Positions 26,626 to 37,026 of a DNA stretch of 64,000 bases are shown here, piece by piece. The DNA is taken from NCBI GenBank assembly GCA_035565355.1, contig DATMSM010000044.1:8387-72386 (forward strand). The letters run 5' to 3'. Origin of the DNA: Ga0074130 sp035565355. Lineage in GTDB: Bacteria > Pseudomonadota > Gammaproteobacteria > Burkholderiales > Rhodocyclaceae. The notes under the pieces were generated by a model. The model saw only the letters and a list, made by a program, of their open reading frames with translations. It did no database searches and had not been told where the DNA came from. The position numbers and the translations under genes are program-made. The stretch's first letter is position 1. Every line of letters starts with the position of its first letter.

Positions 26626-27399
26626 ATGAGCCTAGCCCTAGCCACCGACCAACGTCTCCCCGCCACACCGATCAGCGAGGCTGAGCGCGCACTGCGCATC
26701 GACCTGGCCGCCGCATATCGCCTGGCTGCCCGCCAAGGCTGGGACGACCTGATCTATACGCATATCACAGCCCGCGTTCCCGGCGAGGACGGCGCCTTTC
26801 TCATCAACCCGTTTGGTCTGCGCTTCGACGAAATCACCGCCGCCAGCCTGGTCAAGATCAATATCCACGGCCAGATCTACGGCGACGCCGATGTGGAAGT
26901 GAATGCCATCGGCTTTCGCATCCACGCCACCGTGCATGCAGCCCGTCACGATGCGCATTGCGTCATGCATCTGCACAACGTCAATGCAATTGCCGTGTCG
27001 GCCCAGCTCGACGGCCTGCTGCCGATTTCGCAGCATGCGATGCGCTTCTACAAGCAGATCGGCTATCACGACTACGAAGGCCTGTCACTGACCGAACCCG
27101 AGGGGCGGCGCATGGTTCAAAGTCTGGCCGACTACCCGGCCCTGCTACTGCGCAATCACGGCAGTCTGGTGTGCGGCCGCACCGTGGCCGAAGCGTATGT
27201 GTTGATGGACACGCTGGACAAAGCCTGCCAGATCCAGCTCAAGGCCCAGGCCGGTGGTACGGAGCTGGTGACGCCGCCGCCCCAAGTCCTGCAACACACC
27301 GCGCGCCAGCTCGTCAGCGACGATGTGCCGGAAGGCGAACGCGAGTGGCCGGCGCTGCTGCGCCTGCTCGATCAGAGCGACGCCTCATACCGCAACTAA
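26626..27399 (+). CDS. Class II aldolase/adducin family protein
   Basis: 257 residues from ATG 26626. It has the class II aldolase fold with the metal-binding HLHNVNAIAVS (HxH) and the late RNHGSLVCGRTVAEAY, plus TARVPGEDGAFLINPFGLRFDE near the N-terminus. Relatives include fuculose/ribulose-phosphate aldolases and adducin-like proteins without known activity. The substrate is not assignable. The tautomerase gene follows after 27 bases with its own AAAAGGAG site, indicating an operon. Confidence 0.87.
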   Translation: MSLALATDQRLPATPISEAERALRIDLAAAYRLAARQGWDDLIYTHITARVPGEDGAFLINPFGLRFDEITAASLVKINIHGQIYGDADVEVNAIGFRIHATVHAARHDAHCVMHLHNVNAIAVSAQLDGLLPISQHAMRFYKQIGYHDYEGLSLTEPEGRRMVQSLADYPALLLRNHGSLVCGRTVAEAYVLMDTLDKACQIQLKAQAGGTELVTPPPQVLQHTARQLVSDDVPEGEREWPALLRLLDQSDASYRN

Positions 27400-27426
27400 G
27401 TACAAGCTTTTCAAAAGGAGCCTCTT

Positions 27427-27615
27427 ATGCCCACTTTCAACGTTCAGATTTTCGAAGGCCGCACGCTCGAAGAGAAGCGCGAGTTCGTCAAAGCCATCAC
27501 CGAAGCCAGCTGCCGCACCATAGGCTGCACGCCGGAATCCGTGGATGTCATCATCACCGAACTGAAGAAGGAGCACTGGGCCACCGGCGGCGTGCTCTGG
27601 TCGGACCGATCCTGA
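27427..27615 (+). CDS. 4-oxalocrotonate tautomerase-family protein
   Basis: 62 residues, the usual length of the family. The catalytic Pro follows the initiator Met (MPTFNVQIFEGRTLEEKREF), and VDVIITELKKEHWATGGVLW is the C-terminal strand-turn. These small tautomerases act as hexamers on 2-hydroxydienoates or related enols. Next to a class II aldolase gene it may help process an enol product, but no pathway is evident. Confidence 0.88.
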   Translation: MPTFNVQIFEGRTLEEKREFVKAITEASCRTIGCTPESVDVIITELKKEHWATGGVLWSDRS

Positions 27616-27629
27616 CACCCACGCTACGT

Positions 27630-27676
27630 AATAAAAAGCGGAGCCTAAGTTAAGAACCTAGGCTCCGCTTTTTATT
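27630..27676 (+). terminator. Terminator after the tautomerase gene
   Basis: Left arm 27630-27645 pairs perfectly over 16 bases with 27661-27676; the central part forms a further imperfect stem. A T-rich tail makes it a strong terminator, and its symmetry lets it serve the minus-strand gene as well. Confidence 0.88.
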
Positions 27677-27712
27677 GCCTGTCTATTGAGGGAGGCGGGC
27701 ACAAGCACGATG

Positions 27713-27753
27713 AACCCTAGCTCCCCCTCCCCGAGGGAAAGGGGCTAGGACTC
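27713..27753. repeat. Imperfect intergenic palindrome
   Basis: CCTAGCTCCCC (27716-27726) is repeated inverted as GGGGCTAGG (27741-27749) around a CTCCCCGAGGG core. A similar C-rich/G-rich stretch lies at 45381-45416 after the bpt gene. It may be a dispersed intergenic repeat; two rough copies in one window are weak evidence. Confidence 0.35.
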
Positions 27754-27764
27754 AGGCTTGCCTG

Positions 27765-28646
27765 TCACCACTCGATCTCCATCCCCTCGCGCGCCAGCAC
27801 GACCTCTGGCCCGTTCGCAGGCACCCGCGTCAGCATGTCGGCAAACACCTTTTCCAGTTCCTCGTCGCTACGCGTCGGCTCATGGTGGGTACAAATCAGC
27901 TTCTTGGCGCCGACCCGGTAGGCCAGCTCCAGGCTGTTGTCAAAAGTACCGTGCCCCCAGCCCACCTTGGACGGATATTCGGCCGTGGTGTATGAACAGT
28001 CCATGACCAGCACATCCACGCCCTGCAAAAAAGCGTCGAGCTCGGCCTGACGTGCATCGATCATGGCCTGGTACTCGTCGTAGTCAGCATCCCCGGGTGT
28101 GTAGATATTGGTCCAGGGCTCATGGTCACCGCTGAAGAACATCGACTTTCCCTGGCATTCGACACGGTAGCCGAAGTTGGTGACTGGGTGGTTCAGCAAG
28201 GTATTGCACACGGCCGCATCGCCGACAATTACGGTCTCGCCTATCGCCAGCGTCTGATATTCGATTGCCGCGCGCAACTCCGCCTCGCGCACCGGAAAAT
28301 AGCTGTACTGCAACTGCACATTCATGATCTGCTCGATGCCACTGCCGGAAACAAAATCGTAGGCGCCATGGATCTTGGCCTTGTTGCCGGGGATATAGAG
28401 CGGGGTAAAGAAGGGCAGGCCCTGGATATGGTCCCAGTGCGTGTGGGTGATGAAGATATTGGCGCTGACCGGTAATTGCTTGAGCAGGGACTGAGCTAGC
28501 GGAAAGATGCCAGTCCCGGCATCGAAGATAAGCAGCTCGCCCGCATCGCTGCGCACCTCGATACAGGTCGTGTTGCCGCCATAGCGCGCGGTATGCGGGC
28601 CAGGCGACGCAATCGAACCGCGTACGCCCCAGAAACGAATCTTCAT
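27765..28646 (-). CDS. MBL-fold metallo-hydrolase
   Basis: 293 residues from ATG 28646. The N-terminus MKIRFWGVRGSIASPG and the metal motif FITHTHWDHIQGLPFF (HxHxDH), with later metal ligands near FFSGDHEPW, MDCSYTTAEY and LICTHHEP, mark a beta-lactamase-fold hydrolase of the RNase Z/PhnP/cyclic-phosphodiesterase type. No signal peptide. It lies 19 bases downstream of the HDOD gene and is probably co-transcribed with it. A signalling or nucleotide phosphodiesterase role is plausible but not shown. Confidence 0.87.
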   Translation of the reverse strand: MKIRFWGVRGSIASPGPHTARYGGNTTCIEVRSDAGELLIFDAGTGIFPLAQSLLKQLPVSANIFITHTHWDHIQGLPFFTPLYIPGNKAKIHGAYDFVSGSGIEQIMNVQLQYSYFPVREAELRAAIEYQTLAIGETVIVGDAAVCNTLLNHPVTNFGYRVECQGKSMFFSGDHEPWTNIYTPGDADYDEYQAMIDARQAELDAFLQGVDVLVMDCSYTTAEYPSKVGWGHGTFDNSLELAYRVGAKKLICTHHEPTRSDEELEKVFADMLTRVPANGPEVVLAREGMEIEW

Positions 28647-28665
28647 ACTGCGACTATCCTCCGCA

Positions 28666-29529
28666 TTATTCCGCCTCGACCTGGGCAAAACTGCGTGCCT
28701 CGGCCACAAACTTGTCGATATCCCCCAGGCTGGCGATCACGGCTTCCAGATCGGTGCCGAAGCGCTGCGGTGCAATCGCCCCCTCGCCCAGGCGATAGGG
28801 ATTGCCGGCATCACCGAATTGACGATAACGGCAGATCTGATCGGCCATGCGCAGACAATCGCCCATTGCATTCTGCCCAGCCTCGCTGTGGTGATTACGA
28901 ATGCACTCGACCAAGGAGGGCGGAAACTGCCAACGTTCAGCCAGCATGGAACCGACTACGGTGTGATCCGCGCCGATGACAGCGGCCTCGGCGACATGCA
29001 ACTGCACATTGTGCGCCGCGCAGTAATCCAGTGCCTCACGAAACTCCGTCGGCATGAACTGGGCAAACACCACTTTGCCGAAATCATGCAGCAATCCGGC
29101 GATATAACAGTCACCGGGGTCCAACTCGCCCGCAAGCTGGTGGCTGGCCAACGCACGAGCAATCGAGGCCACGGTCAGCGAATGCATCAGGTATTTCTGC
29201 ACGTCAAAGCCGGCTGCATTCGTGCGCGGCAGGATACCCACCGCCGCAAACGACAGTGCCATATTCTTGACGGTATTGAGGCCCAGATAGACGACAGACT
29301 GATTGATCGACGTCATTTTGCTGGGCAGCGAGAAGGCCGCGGAATTGATGACCTTGAGGATCTTGACCGTCATCACCGGATCCTTCTCGATGACGCCGAC
29401 CAGCTCCCGCGGCAGGCAATTGATGTTGCGCGTCAGCTCAAGCACCTTCTGCACGCTCTTGGGAAAGGCGGGCATGCGTTCGACGGCGGCACCAAGCTTC
29501 TTTTCGACGTCCGGAGAAATCTGGCTCAC
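28666..29529 (-). CDS. HDOD-domain protein
   Basis: 287 residues. The HDOD domain (about 15-210) shows [36 protein letters not shown] and [35 protein letters not shown] retains the HD pair, and later [24 protein letters not shown] resembles metal ligands. HDOD proteins are mostly regulatory scaffolds in signalling and motility. Divergent from cobA with about 100 bases between starts; the metallo-hydrolase gene follows. Confidence 0.9.
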   Translation of the reverse strand: MSQISPDVEKKLGAAVERMPAFPKSVQKVLELTRNINCLPRELVGVIEKDPVMTVKILKVINSAAFSLPSKMTSINQSVVYLGLNTVKNMALSFAAVGILPRTNAAGFDVQKYLMHSLTVASIARALASHQLAGELDPGDCYIAGLLHDFGKVVFAQFMPTEFREALDYCAAHNVQLHVAEAAVIGADHTVVGSMLAERWQFPPSLVECIRNHHSEAGQNAMGDCLRMADQICRYRQFGDAGNPYRLGEGAIAPQRFGTDLEAVIASLGDIDKFVAEARSFAQVEAE

Positions 29530-29633
29530 GGGCAGTTTTCCGATGCGGGATGGCGCATTATAAAGTCAGGCACTATTCACAGGCCCGGGCACAGATGCGA
29601 AAATCCCGCCCACCCAGCCGAAATAACAACACG

Positions 29634-30425
29634 ATGATTCCCTTCTCCGACCTGCCCCTGCCGCATCGCCCCGCCGAACCGGGCACCGTCTATCTGGTCG
29701 GCGCCGGCCCCGGCCACCCGGAACTGCTGACCGTGCGTGCAGCGCGCCTACTTGCCCAGGCCGATGCACTTGCTTACGATCACTTGGTCGCCCCGGAAAT
29801 CATCGCCATGGCGCCAGCCCATGCCGAACGCATCTATGTCGGCAAGGAACGCAATCAGCACACCCTGCCGCAAGACGATCTTAACCTGCTGCTGGTGAAG
29901 CTGGCCAAGGCCGGCAAGCGCGTGGTGCGGCTCAAAGGTGGCGATCCCTACATCTTCGGGCGCGGCGGTGAAGAGGCAGAAATCCTGGCCGCGCACGGAG
30001 TGCCTTTTGAGGTCGTGCCCGGCGTCACCGCGGCCGCCGGCGTCGCCGCCTACGCCGGCATTCCGCTGACCCATCGCGAGCATGCCCAAGCCTGTGTCCT
30101 AGTCACCGGCCACCTCAAGGATGGCAGCGCCGACCTGGACTGGGTGGGACTGGCGCGCAAGGAACAGACGGTGGTCATCTACATGGGACTGCAAGGCCTG
30201 CCGACGCTGTGCACTCGCCTGATCGAACATGGCCTACCCAGCGACTGGCCGGCCGCCATTGTCCAGCAGGGCACAACCGCACGGCAAAGAACGGTGGTGG
30301 GTACACTCAGCACCTTGCCCGCGCTGGCCGAAGCGGCGCAGCTCAAGGCACCCACGCTGATCGTCATCGGCAGTGTGGTCAGCCTGCGCGAGAAGCTGGC
30401 CTGGCTGGACGAACCGGCGCTATAA
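29634..30425 (+). CDS. cobA: Uroporphyrinogen-III C-methyltransferase (SUMT)
   Basis: 263 residues from ATG 29634 (ATG 29595 would add 13). Tetrapyrrole methylase fold: [69 protein letters not shown] and VIYMGLQGL. It methylates uroporphyrinogen III twice to precorrin-2, from which siroheme is made. Siroheme is the cofactor of CysI, encoded at 47361 in this window. It lacks the CysG dehydrogenase/chelatase domain, so that step needs another enzyme. Confidence 0.93.
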   Translation: MIPFSDLPLPHRPAEPGTVYLVGAGPGHPELLTVRAARLLAQADALAYDHLVAPEIIAMAPAHAERIYVGKERNQHTLPQDDLNLLLVKLAKAGKRVVRLKGGDPYIFGRGGEEAEILAAHGVPFEVVPGVTAAAGVAAYAGIPLTHREHAQACVLVTGHLKDGSADLDWVGLARKEQTVVIYMGLQGLPTLCTRLIEHGLPSDWPAAIVQQGTTARQRTVVGTLSTLPALAEAAQLKAPTLIVIGSVVSLREKLAWLDEPAL

Positions 30426-30448
30426 AGTAGTCGCGCAGCCCCACAAGC

Positions 30449-30480
30449 AAAAAAGCCTCACCGATCGGTGAGGCTTTTTT
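30449..30480 (+). terminator. Terminator between cobA and the HTH-receiver gene
   Basis: Perfect 32-base palindrome with six-base A and T flanks around GCCTCACC; works on both strands and separates two convergent genes. Confidence 0.9.
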
Positions 30481-30496
30481 AGCGGACATGTACCAA

Positions 30497-31105
30497 TCAG
30501 ACGCTGATGGTGTTTTCGTTGATCGCCCAGATTTCGCGGTAGGCGCCGGCCAGCTTGATGAGTTGCGTATACGGCACCGGCTTGTGGAACACCGACACGC
30601 CGGGCGGCAGGCCGCCGCGACTTTCGATCTCGGACGGCTCCAGCGCGGTCGCCACAACAATTTGCATGGGCTTGGCCAAGGCACGCTTGGTCAGCGTTTC
30701 CAACATGCCGAAACCATCAATGCCCGGCATCACCAGGTCAGTCACCAGCAGGTCCGGCTGTTGCTCGCCAATCAGCAGCAAAGCTTCGTAGCCCGACTCG
30801 GCGGTACGCACATTGACGCGCTGCTTGCCCATACGCACCAGCACGGTCTGGTACATCTCGCGCTGAACGGGGTCATCCTCGACCACCAGGATCTCGAAAC
30901 GATGAACCGGAATCGCCAGCTCGGCACGGCGACGAGCCAGCACTTCGTCAACTGAGGTACGCAGGATGCGGCGGTGACCGCCCGGCGTCTTCCAGGCCTT
31001 CAGACGGCCCTCTTCCACCCATATCTGCGCTGTGCGCACACTGATACCAAGGGCCAAGGCGGCCTCACGCGTCGAGCATGTTTCTTCCGGATTACGGATG
31101 TCCAT
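30497..31105 (-). CDS. Response regulator with N-terminal excisionase-type HTH and C-terminal receiver
   Basis: 202 residues. An MerR/excisionase-like helix-turn-helix occupies about 8-60: CSTREAALALGISVRTAQIWVEEGRL and KTPGGHRRILRTSVDEVLARR. A receiver domain follows (about 68-195) with ILVVEDDPVQ, the phosphoacceptor Asp in LLVTDLVMPGIDGFGML, and VFHKPVP (Lys). Placing DNA-binding ahead of the receiver reverses the usual order. No kinase gene is adjacent; the nearest, at 700-4149, is remote. Confidence 0.88.
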   Translation of the reverse strand: MDIRNPEETCSTREAALALGISVRTAQIWVEEGRLKAWKTPGGHRRILRTSVDEVLARRRAELAIPVHRFEILVVEDDPVQREMYQTVLVRMGKQRVNVRTAESGYEALLLIGEQQPDLLVTDLVMPGIDGFGMLETLTKRALAKPMQIVVATALEPSEIESRGGLPPGVSVFHKPVPYTQLIKLAGAYREIWAINENTISV

Positions 31106-31303
31106 TGGGGTCTCCAGATTTCAGTTTTTTCGATAATAGCATTTGAACGAGAAACAAGAAAGCCCCCATGGCCTTGTCATGGAAGCTCAAATTGCAAGCA
31201 AATGCTAGATGGAATTCGCGCACCCTACCCTGGCGCCAGGAAGTCGCATTTAGCCCATTTGCGAGTCAGGCGAGAATTATCAGCGGGGAGGGTTTGAAAA
31301 AAG

Positions 31304-31335
31304 AAAAAGGGCCATCGGGTAGATGGCCCTTTTTG
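31304..31335 (-). terminator. Terminator downstream of tRNA-Pro
   Basis: AAAAAGGGCCATC (31304-31316) and GATGGCCCTTTTT (31322-31334) form a hairpin about 40 bases beyond the 3' end of the minus-strand tRNA, closing the ihfA-merR-tRNA transcript. The rest of the 31106-31375 gap shows nothing I can assign. Confidence 0.82.
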
Positions 31336-31375
31336 CGGGAAGTTCAAGCTGCGTCGTTTGTACTACCCGAATTTT

Positions 31376-31453
<78 letters not shown>

Positions 31454-31464
31454 CAAGCTTGAAA

Positions 31465-31845
31465 TTATACCAGAGGACGCGCCGGCAAACGCAGCATCTC
31501 GATGATGTTTGCAAGTTCCGCGCGCAAACTCGGCAGTGCCGACTCGGCCTCGGATTTATGCTCACGCAGATTGTGCGGCTCATCGAGGCGATTGCGTGCA
31601 CCGCTGATGGTGAAGCCCTCCTGGTAAAGCAATTCGCGGATACGCCGCACCAGCAGCACTTCGTGGTGCTGGTAGTAGCGCCGGTTGCCGCGACGCTTGA
31701 CCGGCTTGAGCTGCGTGAACTCCTGCTCCCAGTAGCGCAGCACATGCGGCTTGACGCCGCACAACTCGCTCACTTCACCGATCGTGAAGTAGCGCTTCGC
31801 CGGGATAGGCGGCAACTCCTGCAATTCACTGGACGGCGTTTGCAT
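31465..31845 (-). CDS. MerR-family transcriptional regulator
   Basis: 126 residues from ATG 31845; the start lies inside the 3' end of ihfA (20-base overlap). The MerR winged helix [25 protein letters not shown] is followed by [26 protein letters not shown], then a short coiled segment. No metal-binding cysteines follow the DNA-binding domain. This MerR gene next to ihfA and tRNA-Pro is conserved in beta- and gammaproteobacteria; its targets are not known. Confidence 0.9.
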   Translation of the reverse strand: MQTPSSELQELPPIPAKRYFTIGEVSELCGVKPHVLRYWEQEFTQLKPVKRRGNRRYYQHHEVLLVRRIRELLYQEGFTISGARNRLDEPHNLREHKSEAESALPSLRAELANIIEMLRLPARPLV

Positions 31846-32131
31846 GATCCAGCGTTTCAACCGCGAGCTTGAGCTTCTGGCTGGCGTGGAAGGTCACCAC
31901 GCGCCGTGCGGTGATCGGAATCTCTTCCCCGGTCTTGGGGTTGCGGCCCGGCCGCTGCGGCTTATCGCGCAGCTGGAAATTACCGAACCCGGAAAGCTTG
32001 ACGCTGTCACCGCTTTCGAGGGCGATGCGAATCTCGTCGAAGAATGCTTCCACCATGTCCTTGGCTTCGCGTTTGTTGAGCCCGACCTTCTCAAACAAAA
32101 GATCGGCCAGTTCTGCCTTGGTCAATGTCAT
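31826..32131 (-). CDS. ihfA: Integration host factor subunit alpha
   Basis: 101 residues from ATG 32131. HU/IHF fold with [50 protein letters not shown] (the DNA-intercalating arm with its Pro) and [17 protein letters not shown]-alpha pairs with IHF-beta to bend DNA. Bending is needed at many sigma-54 promoters, of which this window has two candidates. It is downstream of pheT, as in E. coli. Confidence 0.96.
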   Translation of the reverse strand: MTLTKAELADLLFEKVGLNKREAKDMVEAFFDEIRIALESGDSVKLSGFGNFQLRDKPQRPGRNPKTGEEIPITARRVVTFHASQKLKLAVETLDHANAVQ

Positions 32132-32192
32132 TCTGACTCCCTGGTCATTATTTGTTTTTGGGACCCCCAGGAGGCTCCCCTCCCATACTGCT

Positions 32193-34568
32193 TCAGGCGC
32201 GCAATTCGGCGCCGAGTTGCTGCGCCGCTGCGACCAGTTTTTCGATCGCTGCATCGACTTCGGCGTCTGCAAGAGTCTTGCGAGTATCTTGCATAACTAC
32301 CCGAAATGCAAGGCTTTTTTTCCCTTCTTCGAGTCCCTTGCCTTGATAAAGGTCGAACAGATTGACGCCCTTGACGATGTCATCAGCCGCCTGCTTCAAG
32401 CCATCCAGCAAGGTTTGCAGCGAGGTTTCCTGCGCCACGACGAAGGCCAGATCGCGTTCGACAACGGGGAAACGGGAAACGCTGCCGTAGTTCGGCATGG
32501 GAGCCGCCAGCAGCGCCGGCAGCTCTAGCTCAAAGACGACGGGCGCGGCGCCAAGCTCGTATTTCTGCGCCCATTCCGGATGCAATTCGCCGACCACGCC
32601 GATGCGTTCACCATTCAGTAACACAGCGGCGCTACGCCCCGGATGCAGGGCTGGGTGCACGATCTTCTCGAAGCGCAGGGTTTGACCGGCGAACAAGGCC
32701 TCGACATCGCCCTTCACGTCGAAAAAGTCTACGTTGCGCGACTTGCTGCCCCATTGCTCAGGATCAGCAGGGCCAGCCGCCAGGCCCGCCACGCGCAGCG
32801 GCTGCGTAAAGCCGGGCACGGGCGTTCCAGAAGCATCGCGCCAGAAACAGCGACCGATCTCGAACACGCGCACGCGGCTGGTGCGGCGTTTGAGGTTGAA
32901 GGAGAGCGTATTCACGAGGCCACCGATCAGCGTGGTGCGCATGACGCCCATCTGGCTGGCAATCGGGTTGGCAAGCACGATGGGCTTGTCATTGCCGGCG
33001 AAATCCTTTTCCCAGGCGGTCTCGACGAAGCTGAAGTTCACCACTTCCTGATAGTCGCGCTCGGCCACCAGGCGACGTACCTGCATAGGCGTACGCTGCA
33101 TTTCCGGCAGCGGCAGCATGGCCACGCGATTGTCCGGGGCCGGCGCGGGAATATTGTCGTAGCCGTAAAGACGGGCAACTTCCTCGATCAGATCCTCTTC
33201 GATTTCCATGTCGAAGCGATGCGCCGGCGGCGTCACCACGAAGGTATCGCCGTCCGCAGTCCACGGGAAACGCAAGTGCTTGAGCTGGGTCTCCACGGTC
33301 CCGCGCGCGAAGTCCATGCCGATGACTTTGCTGAGACGGGCCAAACGCAGGCGCAGCGGCTGGCGCTTGGGCAAATCGGCCTCCGACACCATCTCGACCA
33401 CCGGACCGGCAGCACCGCCGCAGATTTCCAGTACCAGCTGCGTGGCGCGCTCCAGGGCGTCGACCTGGCGGCTGAAATCCACGCCGCGTTCGAAACGATA
33501 GGAGGAGTCGGTCGAGAAATTCAGTGCGCGTGCCTTACCAGCGATCACCTCGGGTGCAAAGAAGGCACTCTCAAGGAAAATTTCGGTGGTTGCCGTGGTG
33601 ACGCCACTCTCCTCGCCACCCATGATGCCACCCAGCGCCAGCGCACGCGCTTCGTCGGCGATCAGCACAGAATCGGCATCCGGCGCAATGGTGTTGCCGT
33701 TCAGCAATTGCAGCTGCTCGCCGGCCTTGGGCAGACGCACGTGAATCGCACCCGACAGCTTCGCGTTGTCGAAGGCATGCATGGGCTGGCCCTGCTCGAG
33801 CAGCACATAGTTGGTGATGTCGACAATCACGGAGATGGAGCGGATGCCGCTGCGCGCCAGGCGCTGGACCATCCACCCCGGCGTGACGGCCGCGGCATTG
33901 ACGCCGCTGACCACTCGACCGGCGTAGCGCGGGCAGTGCTGTTTTGCCTCAACGACGACAGCACGCGTCTTGTCGCTGCTCACGGCGGCCGGCTTAATTT
34001 CAGGCGCGGTCAGATCGCAACCGGTCAGCGCAGCGACTTCGCGCGCAATACCGAGGATGGACAGACAGTCGGCACGGTTAGGCGTGAGCTTGAGGGTGAA
34101 CAGCTTATCGTCGAGTCCGAGATAATCGCGGATATCCGTACCGACCGGCGCGTCAGCCGGCAGTACCAGGAGGCCGTCGCTCTCTTCGGCGATCCCCAAC
34201 TCCTTGGCCGAGCACAGCATGCCGAAGCTTTCGACATCGCGAACCTTGGCCGCCTTGATATTGAAGTCACCCGGCAGTTGGGCGCCAACCAGTGCGCACG
34301 GCACCTTGAGACCCACGGCTGCATTGGGGGCGCCGCAGACGATCTGCAGCACTTCGCCACCGACATTGACGGTGGTGAGGCGCAGCTTATCGGCATTCGG
34401 ATGTTTTTCAGCGGTCAGGATTTCGCCGACGACCACCTTGTTGAAGGCCGGCGCAGCGGGATCGAGCTCTTCCAGCTCAAGACCGGCCATGGTCAGCAAG
34501 TGGCCCAGCTCATCGCTGGTGAGCTTGGGGTTTACAAAACTACGCAGCCAGTTTTCCGAGAATTGCAT
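32193..34568 (-). CDS. pheT: Phenylalanine-tRNA ligase beta subunit
   Basis: 791 residues, full length. [14 protein letters not shown] start, the EMAP-like tRNA-binding domain ([27 protein letters not shown]), the B3/4 editing region, B5 domain ([25 protein letters not shown]), and a C-terminal anticodon-binding FDX-ACB domain ([13 protein letters not shown]). With PheS it forms the alpha2-beta2 synthetase that charges tRNA-Phe. 29 bases after pheS. Confidence 0.97.
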   Translation of the reverse strand: MQFSENWLRSFVNPKLTSDELGHLLTMAGLELEELDPAAPAFNKVVVGEILTAEKHPNADKLRLTTVNVGGEVLQIVCGAPNAAVGLKVPCALVGAQLPGDFNIKAAKVRDVESFGMLCSAKELGIAEESDGLLVLPADAPVGTDIRDYLGLDDKLFTLKLTPNRADCLSILGIAREVAALTGCDLTAPEIKPAAVSSDKTRAVVVEAKQHCPRYAGRVVSGVNAAAVTPGWMVQRLARSGIRSISVIVDITNYVLLEQGQPMHAFDNAKLSGAIHVRLPKAGEQLQLLNGNTIAPDADSVLIADEARALALGGIMGGEESGVTTATTEIFLESAFFAPEVIAGKARALNFSTDSSYRFERGVDFSRQVDALERATQLVLEICGGAAGPVVEMVSEADLPKRQPLRLRLARLSKVIGMDFARGTVETQLKHLRFPWTADGDTFVVTPPAHRFDMEIEEDLIEEVARLYGYDNIPAPAPDNRVAMLPLPEMQRTPMQVRRLVAERDYQEVVNFSFVETAWEKDFAGNDKPIVLANPIASQMGVMRTTLIGGLVNTLSFNLKRRTSRVRVFEIGRCFWRDASGTPVPGFTQPLRVAGLAAGPADPEQWGSKSRNVDFFDVKGDVEALFAGQTLRFEKIVHPALHPGRSAAVLLNGERIGVVGELHPEWAQKYELGAAPVVFELELPALLAAPMPNYGSVSRFPVVERDLAFVVAQETSLQTLLDGLKQAADDIVKGVNLFDLYQGKGLEEGKKSLAFRVVMQDTRKTLADAEVDAAIEKLVAAAQQLGAELRA

Positions 34569-34597
34569 GCTGAGTTCTTCTACTTGAATTGGCGGGG

Positions 34598-35727
<1,130 letters not shown>

Positions 35728-35743
35728 CGTACGCAGCTTTTAA

Positions 35744-36103
35744 TTAAGCAGCGAGTTTGGCCTTGGCTTGGTTGGCAAGGGCGGCAAAAGCAGCCTTGTC
35801 AAACACGGCCAGATCGGCCAGCACCTTGCGATCAACTTCGATCGAGGCCTTCTTCAGACCATTCATCAGGGTGCTGTACTTCATGCCCAGCTCGCGAGCC
35901 GCTGCGTTGATACGAGCGATCCACAGGGCACGGAACTGGCGCTTGCGTTGGCGACGGTCACGGTAGGCGTATTGGCCGGCCTTCATCACCGCCTGCTTGG
36001 CGACGCGATAGACACGGCTGCGACGACCGCGGTAACCCTTGGCCTGTACAAGAACCTTCTTGTGGCGCGCGCGCGCCGTTACACCACGTTTAACTCTTGG
36101 CAT
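35744..36103 (-). CDS. rplT: 50S ribosomal protein L20
   Basis: 119 residues, the family length: [61 protein letters not shown]20 nucleates 23S rRNA folding, and in enterobacteria it represses its own operon by binding a leader upstream of rpmI. It starts 11 bases after the rpmI stop. Confidence 0.98.
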   Translation of the reverse strand: MPRVKRGVTARARHKKVLVQAKGYRGRRSRVYRVAKQAVMKAGQYAYRDRRQRKRQFRALWIARINAAARELGMKYSTLMNGLKKASIEVDRKVLADLAVFDKAAFAALANQAKAKLAA

Positions 36104-36114
36104 GGTCTAACTCC

Positions 36115-36312
36115 TTAAGCGTAGGGCATCATCGCGCGGATGTGGCCGACATCGGCTGCCACAACTGCAGTGGCGCCGCGCAGCTGGCGCTTCGACTTGG
36201 TGGTTTTCTTGGTCAGAATGTGGCGCTTGAACGCCTGACCACGCTTGACGCTACCGCCGGCGCGCACTTTGAAGCGCTTGGCAGCCCCGCTCTTGGTTTT
36301 CATCTTCGGCAT
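36115..36312 (-). CDS. rpmI: 50S ribosomal protein L35
   Basis: 65 residues from ATG 36312: [36 protein letters not shown], and [13 protein letters not shown] at the end. A strong AGAAGGAG ribosome-binding site precedes the start. Co-transcribed with infC upstream and rplT downstream. Confidence 0.97.
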   Translation of the reverse strand: MPKMKTKSGAAKRFKVRAGGSVKRGQAFKRHILTKKTTKSKRQLRGATAVVAADVGHIRAMMPYA

Positions 36313-36481
36313 CGAAGATCTCCTTCTTCTATGGCGACAGGTGACTTCCACCACGGAAGCACTTGGGAACCTGGAACCACGGTATTTCCGCCGCTGCTTG
36401 CGCAAGGACGGGAATTCTTTACTGCTTACTTCTCAAAACTCGTTCCCCGATTTCCGGGGATAAGTAAGGGGATGGGTCCCC
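36313..36481 (-). promoter_or_regulatory. 169-base infC-rpmI leader, possible L20 autoregulatory site
   Basis: This gap is long for the operon. On the minus strand it has a CCCCGG/CCGGGG-type hairpin (about 36451-36465) soon after infC and a repeated CCGTGGT element near 36350-36385. E. coli uses the same interval for the L20-binding pseudoknot that represses rpmI and rplT. Function is inferred by position; structure was not computed. Confidence 0.35.
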
Positions 36482-37000
36482 TTACTTCTTCTTGGGCGCC
36501 AGCATCATCACGAGCTGACGACCTTCCATCTTCGGGAACTGCTCGACGATCGCGATTTCATCGAGATCCGCCTTCACACGTTCCAGCTGGCGCATACCAA
36601 TCTCTTGGTGAGCCATTTCACGACCGCGAAAACGCAGCGTGATCTTGGCCTTGTCGCCTTCATTCAAAAACTTCACCAGATTGCGCATCTTGATCTGGTA
36701 ATCGTTCTCGTCCGTACCCGGACGGAACTTGATTTCCTTGACCTGAACCTGCTTCTGCTTCAGCTTGGCTTCGTGCTGGCGCTTGGCTTCCTGGTACTTG
36801 AACTTGCCGAAGTCCATGATGCGACACACGGGCGGCTTCGCCAGCGGCGCGATCTCGACCAGATCAAGTTCGGCCTCTTCGGCCATTGCCAAGGCAGCTC
36901 GTAAAGACATGATGCCGAGTTGCTCGCTTTCCGGGCCGACCAGACGGACTTCGACCGCGGTTATTTCATCGTTGACGCGTTGCGTCTTTTCCTGAGCGAT
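36482..37000 (-). CDS. infC: Translation initiation factor IF-3, ATC start codon
   Basis: 172 residues. Homology extends upstream of the first ATG (36910): the frame reads [20 protein letters not shown], the conserved IF-3 N-terminus, up to an ATC at 37000 with a TGGAGAAC ribosome-binding site six bases before it. A stop codon (TGA, 37004-37006) lies two codons upstream, so ATC is the only start that keeps the conserved N-terminus. The rest carries [24 protein letters not shown] and [19 protein letters not shown] rare start codon lets IF-3, which rejects non-AUG/GUG/UUG starts, repress its own synthesis, as known in E. coli (AUU). Confidence 0.95.
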   Translation of the reverse strand: MAQEKTQRVNDEITAVEVRLVGPESEQLGIMSLRAALAMAEEAELDLVEIAPLAKPPVCRIMDFGKFKYQEAKRQHEAKLKQKQVQVKEIKFRPGTDENDYQIKMRNLVKFLNEGDKAKITLRFRGREMAHQEIGMRQLERVKADLDEIAIVEQFPKMEGRQLVMMLAPKKK

Positions 37001-37026
37001 GGTTCAGTTCTCCATAAATTCAAAAA

